Positions 7,889 to 17,467 of a stretch of DNA of 64,000 nt are shown here, in pieces. The DNA is taken from NCBI GenBank assembly GCA_964477445.1, contig CAYZED010000009.1:1-64000 (forward strand). The letters run 5' to 3'. The position numbers and the translations under genes were made by a program. Position 1 is the first letter of the stretch. Each line of letters starts with the position of its first letter. The notes beneath the pieces were generated by a model. The model made no database searches and was not told the DNA's origin. It worked only from the letters and a program-made list of their open reading frames with translations. This DNA comes from CAYZED01 sp964477445 (GTDB lineage Bacteria > Bacillota > Clostridia > Lutisporales > Lutisporaceae).

Positions 7889-9043
7889 TTATTCAGAAAT
7901 TGGAATTGTAATAGTAAACTCTGATCCCTTACCTAATTCACTTTCATAGTAAATATTTCCACTATTTAATTCTATTAGATTTTTAATCAAAAGCAAACCA
8001 AAACCACTTCCTTTTTCTCCATTTGTGCCTATAGTGGAATTCTTAATTTCTTCTTTAAATAACTTTGTCTTTGTTTCGTTTGAGATTCCTATTCCATAAT
8101 CACGAACTGAGAGTTTTAATAGATTAGTTTCTTGATAAAAATGAATTTCAATTTTTCCAAGTTCATTGGTGTATTTTAAAGCGTTAGAAATCAGATTTCG
8201 TATTACAGTGCTTATCATTCTTACATCTGCATAAGCTAAAGAATTAATTTCATACTTCTTAATAACTTCTATCTTCTTTTCTTTAATTAAGGGGTCGTAT
8301 AATTTCAAAGTTTCCTCAACTAAATCAGTTATTAAAAATATTGTTGGGTGAACTTTCAAAACACCTAAATTACTCTTAGCCCAATCCAATAAATTATCTA
8401 ATAGTTCCATTGAATTCAGAGTAAGTGATTTAAGTTCTGGAAAACAACTTTCTATAACCTCAAGTTTGTTATCTTCTTGAGTTATCATAATCAAATTTAT
8501 TACACTTATTATACTTGCAAGTGGGCTTCTTAAATCATGTCCGATAATAGAAAAAATTCTATCTTTCGTAGAGTTTAAGATTTCTAACTCGCGGTTCATT
8601 CTTTCAGATTCACGTAGTAGTATCTTAATTTCTACATTTTTTTTTGCCATTTCCCTGTGCATATTAGTTATCTCATTATTTAACTTTGAAAGCAAATCTG
8701 GATTATTAGAAATAATATCACCTGAACTAATATCTGTTGGTGTTGACTCACTTTTATTGTATCCAAAAATTATATAGTCGCCCTTATATTCCAACCCGCC
8801 AATACTAAAAATCTCCATTATTGCACCGTTGTTAACAGCTATTTCAAAATTAAATATTGATTTTCCTAAAAATAGTTTGTTTCTAAAATCAAAAAATCTG
8901 GATAAATCTTCAGCAAGAATCATTTTTGTAAATAGATCCCCTTCAGAAACTACAAGTTCGAATTTATTAACAGAAACAATCTCTTTTATGTGAAATTTAT
9001 TGTCGCATAAAAGAACGAAATTGTTATTCAATGAGTTAATCAT
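7889..9043 (-). CDS. Sensor histidine kinase with PAS-like N-terminus
   Basis: 384 residues, soluble (no membrane segment). Residues 1-97 look PAS-like; a coiled coil spans about 118-158. The HisKA H-box is IGHDLRSPLAS with phospho-acceptor H169, and an HATPase domain follows with N-box RNLISNALKYTN, G1 DYGIGI and G2 GSGFGLLL. All catalytic boxes look intact. It starts 4 bp after the stop of the cobalamin-binding sensor, so the two are cotranscribed and probably work together, the sensor controlling the kinase. No response regulator is adjacent. The coil NEITNMHREMAKKN resembles kinases that I have seen paired with cobalamin-binding proteins; that comparison is from memory. Confidence 0.92.
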   Translation of the reverse strand: MINSLNNNFVLLCDNKFHIKEIVSVNKFELVVSEGDLFTKMILAEDLSRFFDFRNKLFLGKSIFNFEIAVNNGAIMEIFSIGGLEYKGDYIIFGYNKSESTPTDISSGDIISNNPDLLSKLNNEITNMHREMAKKNVEIKILLRESERMNRELEILNSTKDRIFSIIGHDLRSPLASIISVINLIMITQEDNKLEVIESCFPELKSLTLNSMELLDNLLDWAKSNLGVLKVHPTIFLITDLVEETLKLYDPLIKEKKIEVIKKYEINSLAYADVRMISTVIRNLISNALKYTNELGKIEIHFYQETNLLKLSVRDYGIGISNETKTKLFKEEIKNSTIGTNGEKGSGFGLLLIKNLIELNSGNIYYESELGKGSEFTITIPISE

Positions 9044-9047
9044 AGTT

Positions 9048-10117
9048 CTACTTCACTTCTTTCGTATATTCTTCTGCTAATTTATATGCTCCCTCAAAAT
9101 CAATTGAATATTCACCTGCTCCGATTTTTTTATAAAGTTCCTTATCTAAAATAAATGGATAACCCCCTACTATCACTGGATTTTCAATCCCAGCATCTTT
9201 TATCGCTTGAATCAAACTAGTTAATTTAGAAAGATTAAAGGTCATTGTACAAGAAATAGCAACAATATCAGGATTTTTCTCTTTAATTAAATCCACTATT
9301 GCTTTTTCAGGCATATTCGAACCTAAATAATAAGTGTTCCAACCACAACTTTCAAAGTAATCACAAATCATTCTGATTCCGAATTCATGTAATTCTCCAT
9401 GGACACAGGTAGCTAGTAGTGTCTTTCCATTTTTTTTCGCAGAAAATATTCTTTCATATAATAAGGTCATCGCATATTGGGAAAGAGCCGTAGCGTAGTG
9501 CTCTTCTGCAACGGTAATCTTATTTTCGTGCCATGAATTACCTAGTTCAAGTTGAAATGGTTGAAAAACATATTTATATATATCTTTAACTTCAATTCCT
9601 TCGGATAAAGCTTCTTTTATGACTCCATTTATTCCTGATCTATCATAAGAAAATACTGCTTTTTGTATTTTTCAAGTAGATTTTCGAATGGATTTTCCTG
9701 AGTATCAAAAGCTATTTTTAATTTGCTTGTTTGTAAGTTTTTATTTAGTGCAATACCAATGTAGCTTTCAAACTCGCGAAAAAGCTCATCGGTTATATCG
9801 ATATTTGCCTTTTCTCTCTTTAATAAATCTAACAAACACGTATAAAAATCTTCTAATATTTTAGTCGGTAGATTTAAATTTTTAAACAAATTGTCCACCC
9901 AAATATTATATTCTAAGAAAAGCGCTTTACTATCAACCTCTATTGAAGAAAACAAATAATCTAAGTTATTTTTTGCATCTTCGATAGATTGAAGCTTGCC
10001 TTTATATCCATACTTTAGGAATGCGGGTTCAAGTTGGTACTGCCTTTCAACAATTTCAATTGCCCAAAGGGGAATATGTATTCTGAGTCTGTCTAATTCT
10101 GATTTAAAGTTTGTCAT
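9048..10117 (-). CDS. Cobalamin (B12)-binding sensor, CarH-like fold, broken by a one-base frameshift
   Basis: Two overlapping frames together encode one protein. Frame one (10117 down to about 9660) gives an N-terminal helical region ending NPFENLLEKYKK. Frame two continues AVFSYDRSGINGVIKEAL and runs to 9048. Adding one A to the five-base A run (9660-9664, read on the minus strand) joins them into 356 residues. In the joined protein a four-helix cobalamin cap contains W196-x9-E206-H207, the Wx9EH motif of CarH/LitR photoreceptors, followed by a Rossmann cobalamin domain with E242-x-H244-x-x-G247. Residues 1-140 are a helical domain without a DNA-binding motif. It lies 4 bp before a histidine kinase. 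Either a sequencing error or a recent mutation; as written the 5' frame stops at 9629. Confidence 0.82.
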
Positions 10118-10205
10118 ACTGGCACCTCATATTTTATGATATTAAAACTATTTATAAATCTAGTATAGATTTTATATAGTTCTAATAGTATTATAAGCAA
10201 AAACA

Positions 10206-10244
10206 TAAAAAAAAGAAATGAAAGTTTGAATTAACCTTCATTCC
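10206..10244 (-). terminator. Terminator after the phosphatase/flavoprotein pair
   Basis: On the minus strand the segments 10233-10244 and 10215-10227 form a stem of about 11 pairs with some G-T pairs, followed by eight T's (10207-10214). It lies just downstream of the flavoprotein stop. Confidence 0.65.
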
Positions 10245-10261
10245 TTTTTATTTCTTATTTG

Positions 10262-11557
10262 TTAAGCATTGTTTCCAGCAACTCTGCCAGTTGAAAATGC
10301 TATTTGTAAATTAAAGCCTCCAGTATATGCATCTAGATCAATTACCTCGCCAGCAAAAAATAAATTCGAAACAATCTTAGATTCCATTGTTTTTGGATTT
10401 ATGTCTTTTATTGAAACTCCACCTGAAGTTATAATTGCTTCACTAATTGGTCGTGTTCCAACTATTTTTAACTTTAGCCCTTTTAGTAGTTCAACTAATC
10501 TCTTTCGCTCCTCTTTAGTGATAATATTAACTGTCTTTTCTCCATTAATTCCAGATAGTTTAATAATAACTGGGATTAATTTTGAGGGCAAAATTTCATC
10601 AAGCGAATTTTTAAATTTTTTATTGTTATTTTTCTCAAAATCTCGCAAAAGCCTCTTATCTAGCATTTCTATATCGAGTCCTGGCTTCAGATCAATATAA
10701 ATATATATTTCTTTTGTCTTTTTTAGATAAGGTACAATAAAGAAACTTGACGACAAAATAAGGGGTCCAGATAGTCCAAAATGAGTAAAAAGCATTTCTC
10801 CTAATTCGCTAAAGACAACCTTATCATTTATTATTACTCTTGTTTCTACGTTTTTTAGTGAGAGACCTTGAAGTTCTTGCGCTAATGATCCAGCAGTAAC
10901 TAATGGAATAAGACTAGGTTCAGGATCAATTATTTTGTGTCCCGTTTCGCGCGCAAAAATGAATCCATCGCCAGTCGAACCAGTGGTCGGGTAAGAAACT
11001 CCACCAGTACAAATAATAACGGATGTTGCACCTATTTTCTCTCCGCTTTCAAGACAAACGCCACTTACACTGCTATATAAAGCTTCATGTTTAATTTGAT
11101 TTACCCTGTTTTCATGATTATCTAGGCTTGATAATTTTATGTAAGTAATTTCTTTAACTTTTTGATTTAATAAAACACTAACACCTGTCTGATCTAAATA
11201 TTTTGATAGTGCTTTAATCACATCATTGGATTTATCGCTTTCAGGGAATATTCGTCCCCCTCGTTCTACTTTTGTTTTTAAGCCTAAATTATTTAAAAAT
11301 TCAATTAAGTCGTTGTTCGAAAAAAAATTGAAAGCGCTAAAGAAGAATTTTGGGTTCTTTGTGATATTGCTAAAAAACTCTTCTTTTTCTGCTGAATTTG
11401 TGATATTACATCTGCCTTTACCAGTAATGAAAAGTTTCTTTCCAAGTTTTTCATTGCCTTCAATCAGAAGCACTTTTTTTCCTCTTGCTGCTGCACTCCC
11501 AGCTGCTATCATTCCTGCAGGACCGCCACCTATTACAATAACATCATATGTTTTCAT
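10262..11557 (-). CDS. NAD(P)/FAD-dependent oxidoreductase, YhiN/HI0933 family
   Basis: 431 residues. The N-terminal dinucleotide fold is clear: VIVIGGGPAGMIAAGSAA (about 5-22) with an acidic residue ending strand 2 (LLIEG). The family signature KLFITGKGRCNITN follows near 41-54 and a C-terminal FAD motif FAGEVIDLDAYTGGFN is near 401-416. Members are flavoproteins of unproven reaction. The start codon overlaps the stop of the phosphatase gene by one base (TAATG), so the pair is cotranscribed and translationally coupled. A terminator follows. Confidence 0.9.
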   Translation of the reverse strand: MKTYDVIVIGGGPAGMIAAGSAAARGKKVLLIEGNEKLGKKLFITGKGRCNITNSAEKEEFFSNITKNPKFFFSAFNFFSNNDLIEFLNNLGLKTKVERGGRIFPESDKSNDVIKALSKYLDQTGVSVLLNQKVKEITYIKLSSLDNHENRVNQIKHEALYSSVSGVCLESGEKIGATSVIICTGGVSYPTTGSTGDGFIFARETGHKIIDPEPSLIPLVTAGSLAQELQGLSLKNVETRVIINDKVVFSELGEMLFTHFGLSGPLILSSSFFIVPYLKKTKEIYIYIDLKPGLDIEMLDKRLLRDFEKNNNKKFKNSLDEILPSKLIPVIIKLSGINGEKTVNIITKEERKRLVELLKGLKLKIVGTRPISEAIITSGGVSIKDINPKTMESKIVSNLFFAGEVIDLDAYTGGFNLQIAFSTGRVAGNNA

Positions 11558-12234
11558 TAAATTACTCCCATTAGAATTTTTGATGATTTTCTATCTTTGT
11601 TTAGTTCTTTCAGATGATCTGTATTGTTAAGAGTATAAATAACAGGTGTAATAACACCATTATATTCATGAAAATCAACTTCTGTAATTGAAGCATTTTC
11701 GAAAACGAGATTATTCATATACTTAACATCTCCGAAAATTAATCTTGCCATGCCAGCTCGCATAATGGTTCCATGAGATACTATTATTTTATCACCTGGT
11801 TTTCCAATAATACATCTGTTTATAAATGAACAAAAACGTTCTCCTATATCAGTTAAGGTTTCCATTTCTTTCGACACAAATTCTGCTGGTCTATTTCTAA
11901 AAACTTCGTATTGTGCTGACTCTTCCGCTTTAACCTCAGAAACTAGTTTCCCTTGCCATTGGCCCAGATATATTTCAGCTAAAGCTTTATCCTCAAAAGC
12001 ATCAATATTTATTGAATTACTGATTATTTGTGCGGTTTCTTTTGCTCTTAATAAATTACTAGTAAAGATACCGTCTATATTATCAACTTTCGAATTTATC
12101 TCACGAAACCTTTCGGCTAAGTAATCAGCTTGAGTTTTCCCAAACTCACTAAGTTCAATATCCAATTGGCCCTGTAGTCTACTATCTGCGTTCCATGCAG
12201 TCTCACCGTGTCTAACAAAATATATTTTTGACAT
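11557..12234 (-). CDS. Histidine phosphatase family protein (phosphoglycerate mutase-like)
   Basis: 225 residues. The catalytic RHG box is in IYFVRHGETAWN (about 4-15), with LQGQLDIELSEFG after it and the second His in KIIVSHGTIMR. This makes it a member of the histidine phosphatase superfamily; it could be a broad phosphatase or a cobalamin-pathway CobC-type enzyme. Length and motifs do not separate these. It is the first gene of a two-gene operon with the YhiN-type flavoprotein. Confidence 0.88.
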   Translation of the reverse strand: MSKIYFVRHGETAWNADSRLQGQLDIELSEFGKTQADYLAERFREINSKVDNIDGIFTSNLLRAKETAQIISNSINIDAFEDKALAEIYLGQWQGKLVSEVKAEESAQYEVFRNRPAEFVSKEMETLTDIGERFCSFINRCIIGKPGDKIIVSHGTIMRAGMARLIFGDVKYMNNLVFENASITEVDFHEYNGVITPVIYTLNNTDHLKELNKDRKSSKILMGVI

Positions 12235-12283
12235 TTATTCCTCCAAAATTTAGTTGTGTATATATTATAAACAAAAATAATAT

Positions 12284-12319
12284 AAAAAGAAATGAAAGCA
12301 TATTGCAGCCTCCATTTCT
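12284..12319 (-). terminator. Terminator after gdhA
   Basis: On the minus strand AGAAATGGAGGC and GCTTTCATTTCT (about 12308-12319 and 12288-12299) pair with two wobble pairs, followed by TTTTTATATT. It lies 50 bp after the gdhA stop. Confidence 0.65.
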
Positions 12320-12371
12320 TATACTCACGTAATCATAATGATTTATAAATGAAATTTTATGTTATTAAAAT

Positions 12372-13720
12372 CTAGTATATTCCTTGAGCTTTCATTGCGT
12401 CAGCTACTTTTAAGAAACCTGCAATATTAGCTCCTGCAACTAGATTATAACCGAAGCCATATTCTTCAGCAGCTTTTCTTGAGTTTTCATGGATATCAAT
12501 CATGATTTGATGTAATTTCGAATCTACTTCTTCAGCTGTCCATGAAAGTCTCATACTGTTTTGGCTCATTTCTAATGCAGATGTAGCAACTCCGCCAGCA
12601 TTAGCAGCTTTAGCAGGTCCAACAATTACATTGTTTTCGAGGAAGTAATCAACTGCTTCATTAGTACATGGCATATTAGCGCCTTCTGCTACGAACTTAA
12701 TTCCGTTTGCAACAATATTCTTTGCATCTTCAATTCTAATGTCATTTTGTACTGCGCAAGGCATAATAATATCAACTTTTACTCCCCATGGTTTTTGGCC
12801 AGCAACGAATTGAACACCAAATTTATCAGCATAATCTTTTACTCTAGCGCCTTTGTTTTCGTTTAACATTGTTACTAAGTAATCAATTTTTTCGCCTGAA
12901 ACACCAGCTGGATCATATATGTATCCATCTGGACCGGAAAGGGTTACAACTTTACCACCTAGCTGTGAGATTTTTTTACATGCGCCCCAAGCAACGTTTC
13001 CGAAACCTGAAACAGCAACTGTTTTTCCTTTGAAATCTGTGCCTTCATGTTTCAACATTTCTTGACAGAAATATGTTACACCAAAACCTGTAGCTTCTGG
13101 TCTGATCAATGAACCACCATAAGATCTACCTTTTCCTGTGAGCACTCCATTTTCAAATACGCCTTTGATTCTTCTGTATTGGCCGTATAAGAAACCGATT
13201 TCACGTCCGCCAACACCGATATCACCAGCTGGAACATCCACGTCTGGACCAATGTGTCTGTATAATTCAGTCATGAAGCTTTCGCAGAATCTTCTGATTT
13301 CAGCATCTGACTTACCTCTTGGATCAAAATCTGAACCACCTTTTCCTCCGCCAATCGGAAGTCCTGTGAGTGAATTTTTAAATATTTGTTCAAAACCAAG
13401 GAATTTTACTATTCCGATATAAACTGAAGGATGGAATCTGAGTCCACCTTTATAAGGGCCAATTGCTCCGTTAAACTGAACTCTGAACCCTCTGTTAACT
13501 TGAACATCGCCATTATCGTCAACCCATGGAACTCTAAAAACTATTTGTCTTTCTGGTTCTGTGATTCTCTCGAGGATATTATCTTTAATGTATTCAGGGT
13601 TTTTATCTAATACCTTTTCTAATGATGCAAAAACTTCTTCCACTGTTTGAAGAAATTCTGGTTCATTGGCATTTCTAGCTTTAACTCTTTCAAGGCTTTC
13701 CTTAAGGTAATCTTTTGCAT
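12372..13720 (-). CDS. gdhA: Glutamate dehydrogenase, with a probable one-base error near its start
   Basis: Hexameric NAD(P)-glutamate dehydrogenase, which interconverts glutamate and 2-oxoglutarate. Conserved parts include GPYKGGLRFHP, GGGKGGSDFDP (catalytic Lys), VPAGDIGVGGREIG (catalytic Asp) and the nucleotide fold SGFGNVAWGA. The main open frame has its first usual start only at a GTG (13641-13643). But the conserved N-terminus KDYLKESLERVKARNANEPE continues upstream without a start codon. An ATG at 13718-13720, six bases after AGG, would give that N-terminus if the four-base A run at 13713-13716 had one more A. The product would then be 449 residues, the normal length. It follows the RpiR regulator by about 64 bp with no terminator between them. 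Confidence 0.9.
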
Positions 13721-13783
13721 TAAATACCTAATTTGTAAATTGAATTTCCCCCAAAGATTTTTATTTATGATAATTAAATTTAG

Positions 13784-14653
13784 CTACTTTTTACTTTCAT
13801 TTGAGTAAATATTAAATCTATCCCAAATGTCTTCCAAACTTTCAAACGATGACTGCAATTTCTTTTTATCTTTCATTCCGACTGCTACTATTAATGCGTT
13901 TAAAACACTCATTGGTGCCACTATGGAATCCACAAAAGATTCCATCTTGGATTTCGCGATAATAGAGTAATCAGCATTATTACAAAGTGGTGAAAGTAAG
14001 CTATCCGTTACGGCAACAACTTTAGCACCTTTTAATTTACAATATTCAAGCGCCATAATAGTTCTACTCGAATATCTAGGAAAACCAATACCAATAACTA
14101 AGTCATTTTCCTCAACTCTGAAGAGTTGCTCAAATATATCTCCAAGTGTATAAGTAACAACATGTACGTTATCTCTTACCCAGTTCAAATAGAATCCGAA
14201 AAATTCGGCAAGTGCAGTAGAACTTCTTAAACCTATTATATATATGCTATCAGCCTCTGTTATACTTCTTGCGACTTCGTCAAATGAATCTTGATCTATA
14301 CCTTCAAGAGTCATATGAATATTATCCATATCCGCTTTAAGAATATTTTTTAGTATACTCTCATCGCTATTATAATCATTAGACATTTCTATTCTTTGAA
14401 CTGTGGTTAGTTTTGTTTTAACCATCTCTTGGAGCTGTTTTTGTAAATCGGGATAACCTAAAAAACCTATCGCATTAGCAAATCTAACAACTGTAGATTC
14501 ACTCACACCAACTATTTCACCTAATTTTGCTGCAGTTAAAAATGCCGCTTTGTCATAGTTATTAATAAGATATTGCGCAATAATCTTTTGACCTTTACTA
14601 AGCGAATAAAAAGATGTCTGTATTGTCTTTAGTAAATCAACTGTTCCATTCAT
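13784..14653 (-). CDS. MurR/RpiR family transcriptional regulator
   Basis: 289 residues. An N-terminal helix-turn-helix (about 1-77, including VGVSESTVVRFANAIGF) is followed by a SIS sugar-isomerase fold (about 125-265) that would bind a phosphosugar. It has a strong promoter of its own (14742-14771). It lies immediately upstream of gdhA on the same strand with no terminator between, so it may be cotranscribed with and control gdhA. That is an inference; the ligand is unknown. Confidence 0.88.
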   Translation of the reverse strand: MNGTVDLLKTIQTSFYSLSKGQKIIAQYLINNYDKAAFLTAAKLGEIVGVSESTVVRFANAIGFLGYPDLQKQLQEMVKTKLTTVQRIEMSNDYNSDESILKNILKADMDNIHMTLEGIDQDSFDEVARSITEADSIYIIGLRSSTALAEFFGFYLNWVRDNVHVVTYTLGDIFEQLFRVEENDLVIGIGFPRYSSRTIMALEYCKLKGAKVVAVTDSLLSPLCNNADYSIIAKSKMESFVDSIVAPMSVLNALIVAVGMKDKKKLQSSFESLEDIWDRFNIYSNESKK

Positions 14654-14741
14654 TTTTATGCCACCCCTATTATATCATCATTTTGAATTTCTAAAAGGTA
14701 AGGATTATGGTGTATTCACTCAAATATCTGATTCTAGCGCA

Positions 14742-14771
14742 ATTATATCAATTTATCGTATAGCTTGTCAA
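14742..14771 (-). promoter_or_regulatory. Sigma-A promoter for the RpiR regulator
   Basis: On the minus strand TTGACA (14766-14771) and TATAAT (14742-14747) are both perfect consensus hexamers with an 18-bp spacer. The predicted start is about 80 bases before the ATG at 14653. The rest of 14654-14969 holds no gene that I can support. Confidence 0.75.
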
Positions 14772-14887
14772 TTTTCTCACAAGCTTTCGCTGTTTTACGC
14801 ATTGCATTATGTATACACGATAATAAATCTTATGTTTTCATATTCTTTTGCAAAAAGCATTTCATGAGGGTTTATTTTACTAAGAAA

Positions 14888-14925
14888 TAAAAACCGTACC
14901 TCTCTTATAATGGATGGTACGGTTT
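14888..14925. terminator. Bidirectional terminator after the 2-oxoacid oxidoreductase operon
   Basis: AAAAACCGTACC (14888-14899) and GGTACGGTTTTT (14914-14925) form a perfect 12-bp stem with T-rich 3' sides on both strands. It ends the operon transcribed from the right. Confidence 0.85.
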
Positions 14926-14969
14926 TTATGCATTTCAATTTAGAATTTTATAGCGACGCCACCTGCGGT

Positions 14970-15509
14970 TTATTTTTTGGCATCTTCTGCAATTTCATAT
15001 CCTTTGTTTAAGGCGAGACGATTTAACTCCTCTGTCCCTCTAGGAACTCTGTCTAATACAGCACTTTCAAGGGATTCTTTTGTAATCAATCCAGAGATGT
15101 GGACAATTGCTCCAAGCGCAACTATATTTGTTACCATAGGTTTTTTTAAATCATTAGCAGCGGTATCCATTATTGGAACGCTATAAACTTTTATATTTCC
15201 TGTATTACCAACTTTAACTGAATTATCAATAATAAGAATACCGTCATCTTTAAGTCCAACATTATATTGATCATATGCTTTTTGGGTTAAAGCTAATAGA
15301 ATGTCGCAAACACGTACCTTTGGGAAGTCAATTTCTTCAGTGCTAATAATTACTTCAGATTTACTAGCCCCACCTCTGGCTTCAGGGCCATAAGACTGAG
15401 TTTGGACTGCGTTCTTTCCGTCTTTTATGGCACCCTCAGCAAGAATAATTCCTGCGAGTAATAATCCTTGACCACCAGAACCGCTTAATCTTACTTCGTA
15501 TTTTTCCAT
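14970..15509 (-). CDS. korC: 2-oxoacid:ferredoxin oxidoreductase, gamma subunit
   Basis: 179 residues of the gamma (catalytic-interface) subunit. RLSGSGGQGLLLAGIILAEG near the N-terminus and YGPEARGGASKSEVIIS are diagnostic. With the three upstream genes it forms a four-subunit enzyme that oxidatively decarboxylates a 2-oxoacid to acyl-CoA with ferredoxin as acceptor, or runs in reverse. It starts one base after the beta subunit stop. The substrate is probably 2-oxoglutarate, but the branched-chain (Vor) type is not excluded. Confidence 0.88.
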   Translation of the reverse strand: MEKYEVRLSGSGGQGLLLAGIILAEGAIKDGKNAVQTQSYGPEARGGASKSEVIISTEEIDFPKVRVCDILLALTQKAYDQYNVGLKDDGILIIDNSVKVGNTGNIKVYSVPIMDTAANDLKKPMVTNIVALGAIVHISGLITKESLESAVLDRVPRGTEELNRLALNKGYEIAEDAKK

Positions 15510-15510
15510 T

Positions 15511-16332
15511 CTATTTCTCCTTTGCCAGTCTATCGATTATTTTTTGATATTCGCTTGTATATTCCGGTTCAGGACTATTTTTGAACTCACCAATAAGGAA
15601 TTTACCTTCAAGTTGGTCAGGGGATAGTTTAGCCGCAGCAGAAACATTAACGGCAGCGTTTTTAAAGTATTCCATCATTTCGACTGGTCCACCTTTTTTA
15701 TTCTTTCGGCCATAATAAGTTGGACAACCTGATAGAGCTTCTATTAATGAAAAGCCATCATTATTAAGTCCGTTTTGGATTAGGCTAGCCAGCAACGTAG
15801 CATGATAAGCTGTTCCTCTTCCAACATATGTGGCACCTGCAGCAGAAGCAAGATTACAAACATCAAAAGCTTTATCAATATTTCCGTATGGAGCAGTTGT
15901 GCCTTTATCATTTTTTGGTGTAGTAGGTGAATATTGTCCACCTGTCATACCATAAATATTATTATTAAATACAATTGTAGTTATTCCAATGTTTCTTCTG
16001 CAAGCATGTATAAAATGATTTCCACCTATTGCTGTAGCATCTCCATCACCCATTATTACTATTACTTTAAGACCTGGATTTGCAAGCTTAATTCCAGTTG
16101 CGAAAGCTAATGCTCTACCGTGAGTAGTATGTAGTGTATTAAAATCAAGGTAACCTGGTGCTCTGGATGAACAACCTATACCTGAAACAACGCATACTTT
16201 ATCTTTATCTAATCCTGATTTCTCAATAGCTTGAGCTATGGCTCTGGTTACAATACCATGTCCACAACCTGGGCACCATATTTGGGGAAGGTTATCAGCT
16301 CTAAAATATTTTTCGATTAATTGACTTGGCAT
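15511..16332 (-). CDS. korB: 2-oxoacid:ferredoxin oxidoreductase, beta (TPP-binding) subunit
   Basis: 273 residues. It carries the cluster and thiamine diphosphate site: WCPGCGHG (about 19-26), GIGCSSRAPGYLD, and the TPP/Mg motif GDGDATAIGGNHFIHACRRN with NNNIYGMTGGQ. The CPGCGHG and GMTGGQ patterns are typical of 2-oxoglutarate:ferredoxin oxidoreductase. It begins one base after the alpha stop, so the operon is tightly coupled. Confidence 0.9.
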   Translation of the reverse strand: MPSQLIEKYFRADNLPQIWCPGCGHGIVTRAIAQAIEKSGLDKDKVCVVSGIGCSSRAPGYLDFNTLHTTHGRALAFATGIKLANPGLKVIVIMGDGDATAIGGNHFIHACRRNIGITTIVFNNNIYGMTGGQYSPTTPKNDKGTTAPYGNIDKAFDVCNLASAAGATYVGRGTAYHATLLASLIQNGLNNDGFSLIEALSGCPTYYGRKNKKGGPVEMMEYFKNAAVNVSAAAKLSPDQLEGKFLIGEFKNSPEPEYTSEYQKIIDRLAKEK

Positions 16333-16333
16333 A

Positions 16334-17467
16334 TTAGAGTACCTCCCGAATCTTTTTCATTATTTCTTCAGGATAAATGATTTCGCCGTTTACTTTGTTA
16401 ACTCTGTAAACTTTACATTTATCGCCTACTACTCTCTCAACTTCAAGAACATATTGTCCAAGATTCATTTCAGGAACAACAATTGATTTTACTTTTGGTG
16501 CTAATTCTCTTAATCTATCCTCTGGGAAAGGCCAAATAGTTATTGGTCTAAACAAACCAACTTTTATGCCTTCTTTTCTAAGAGTTTTAACTGCGGCTCT
16601 AGATGATCTAGCAGAACATCCATATGCTAATATAAGAACTTCAGCATCTTCAGTGTATTCTTCATCATACATGATGATTTCTTCTTTATGTAACTCAACT
16701 TTATCTATTAGACGTCTTATCAATTTATCAGCAACATCATAGCTATTGCTAGGGAAACCTTCTTCATCATGAACTAGTCCAGTAACATGATATCTATATC
16801 CAGTACCGAAATCTGCCATCGGTGGAACCAAATCAGAATCAGGTCTAAACGCAACATAGTCTTCAGGAGCACATGTTGGTCTTTTTCTATTAATAATTTC
16901 TATTTCATCTAGTTCAGGTAGTTCAACCTTCTCTCTCATATGTCCAATAACTTCATCAAGCATCAAAAGAACTGGCATTCTGAGTTTTTCTGCAAGATTA
17001 AAAGCTTTTATTGTTAAGTCAAAAGTCTCCCTTACAGATGAAGGAGTTAGTGCTACAGTTGGGTGATCACCATGAGTCCCCCATTTTGCTTGCATTACAT
17101 CTCCTTGAGATGGACAAGTAGGCTGTCCAGTACTAGGGCCACCTCTTTGTACATCAACTAAAACACATGGTATTTCTGTAATATATCCATATCCGAGATT
17201 CTCCATTTTCAATGAAAACCCAGGACCACTTGTCGCTGTCATACTTTTTACGCCTGTAAGAGCCGCACCGATAGTGGCAGCTATACCTGCAATTTCATCT
17301 TCCATTTGAATAAATTTTCCGCCTACTTTAGGAAGCTTTTCTGAGGATAATTCAGCAATCTCAGTGGATGGTGTTATCGGATAACCTGCGTAAAATCGCA
17401 TACCAGCAGCAATTGCACCTTCAACACAAGCTTCATTTCCTTGCATCAATCTAGCTTTTCTTTTCAT
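16334..17467 (-). CDS. korA: 2-oxoacid:ferredoxin oxidoreductase, alpha subunit
   Basis: 377 residues from the chosen start. Near the N-terminus GNEACVEGAIAAGMRFYAGYP and ITPSTEIAE are the alpha-subunit signature, and SGPGFSLKMENLGYG marks the active-site region. An ATG at 17494 is also open. I chose 17467 because GGGAGG lies seven bases before it and the product then starts with MKRKARLMQGNEA as in the family. It overlaps the ferredoxin subunit by 17 bases. Confidence 0.9.
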   Translation of the reverse strand: MKRKARLMQGNEACVEGAIAAGMRFYAGYPITPSTEIAELSSEKLPKVGGKFIQMEDEIAGIAATIGAALTGVKSMTATSGPGFSLKMENLGYGYITEIPCVLVDVQRGGPSTGQPTCPSQGDVMQAKWGTHGDHPTVALTPSSVRETFDLTIKAFNLAEKLRMPVLLMLDEVIGHMREKVELPELDEIEIINRKRPTCAPEDYVAFRPDSDLVPPMADFGTGYRYHVTGLVHDEEGFPSNSYDVADKLIRRLIDKVELHKEEIIMYDEEYTEDAEVLILAYGCSARSSRAAVKTLRKEGIKVGLFRPITIWPFPEDRLRELAPKVKSIVVPEMNLGQYVLEVERVVGDKCKVYRVNKVNGEIIYPEEIMKKIREVL

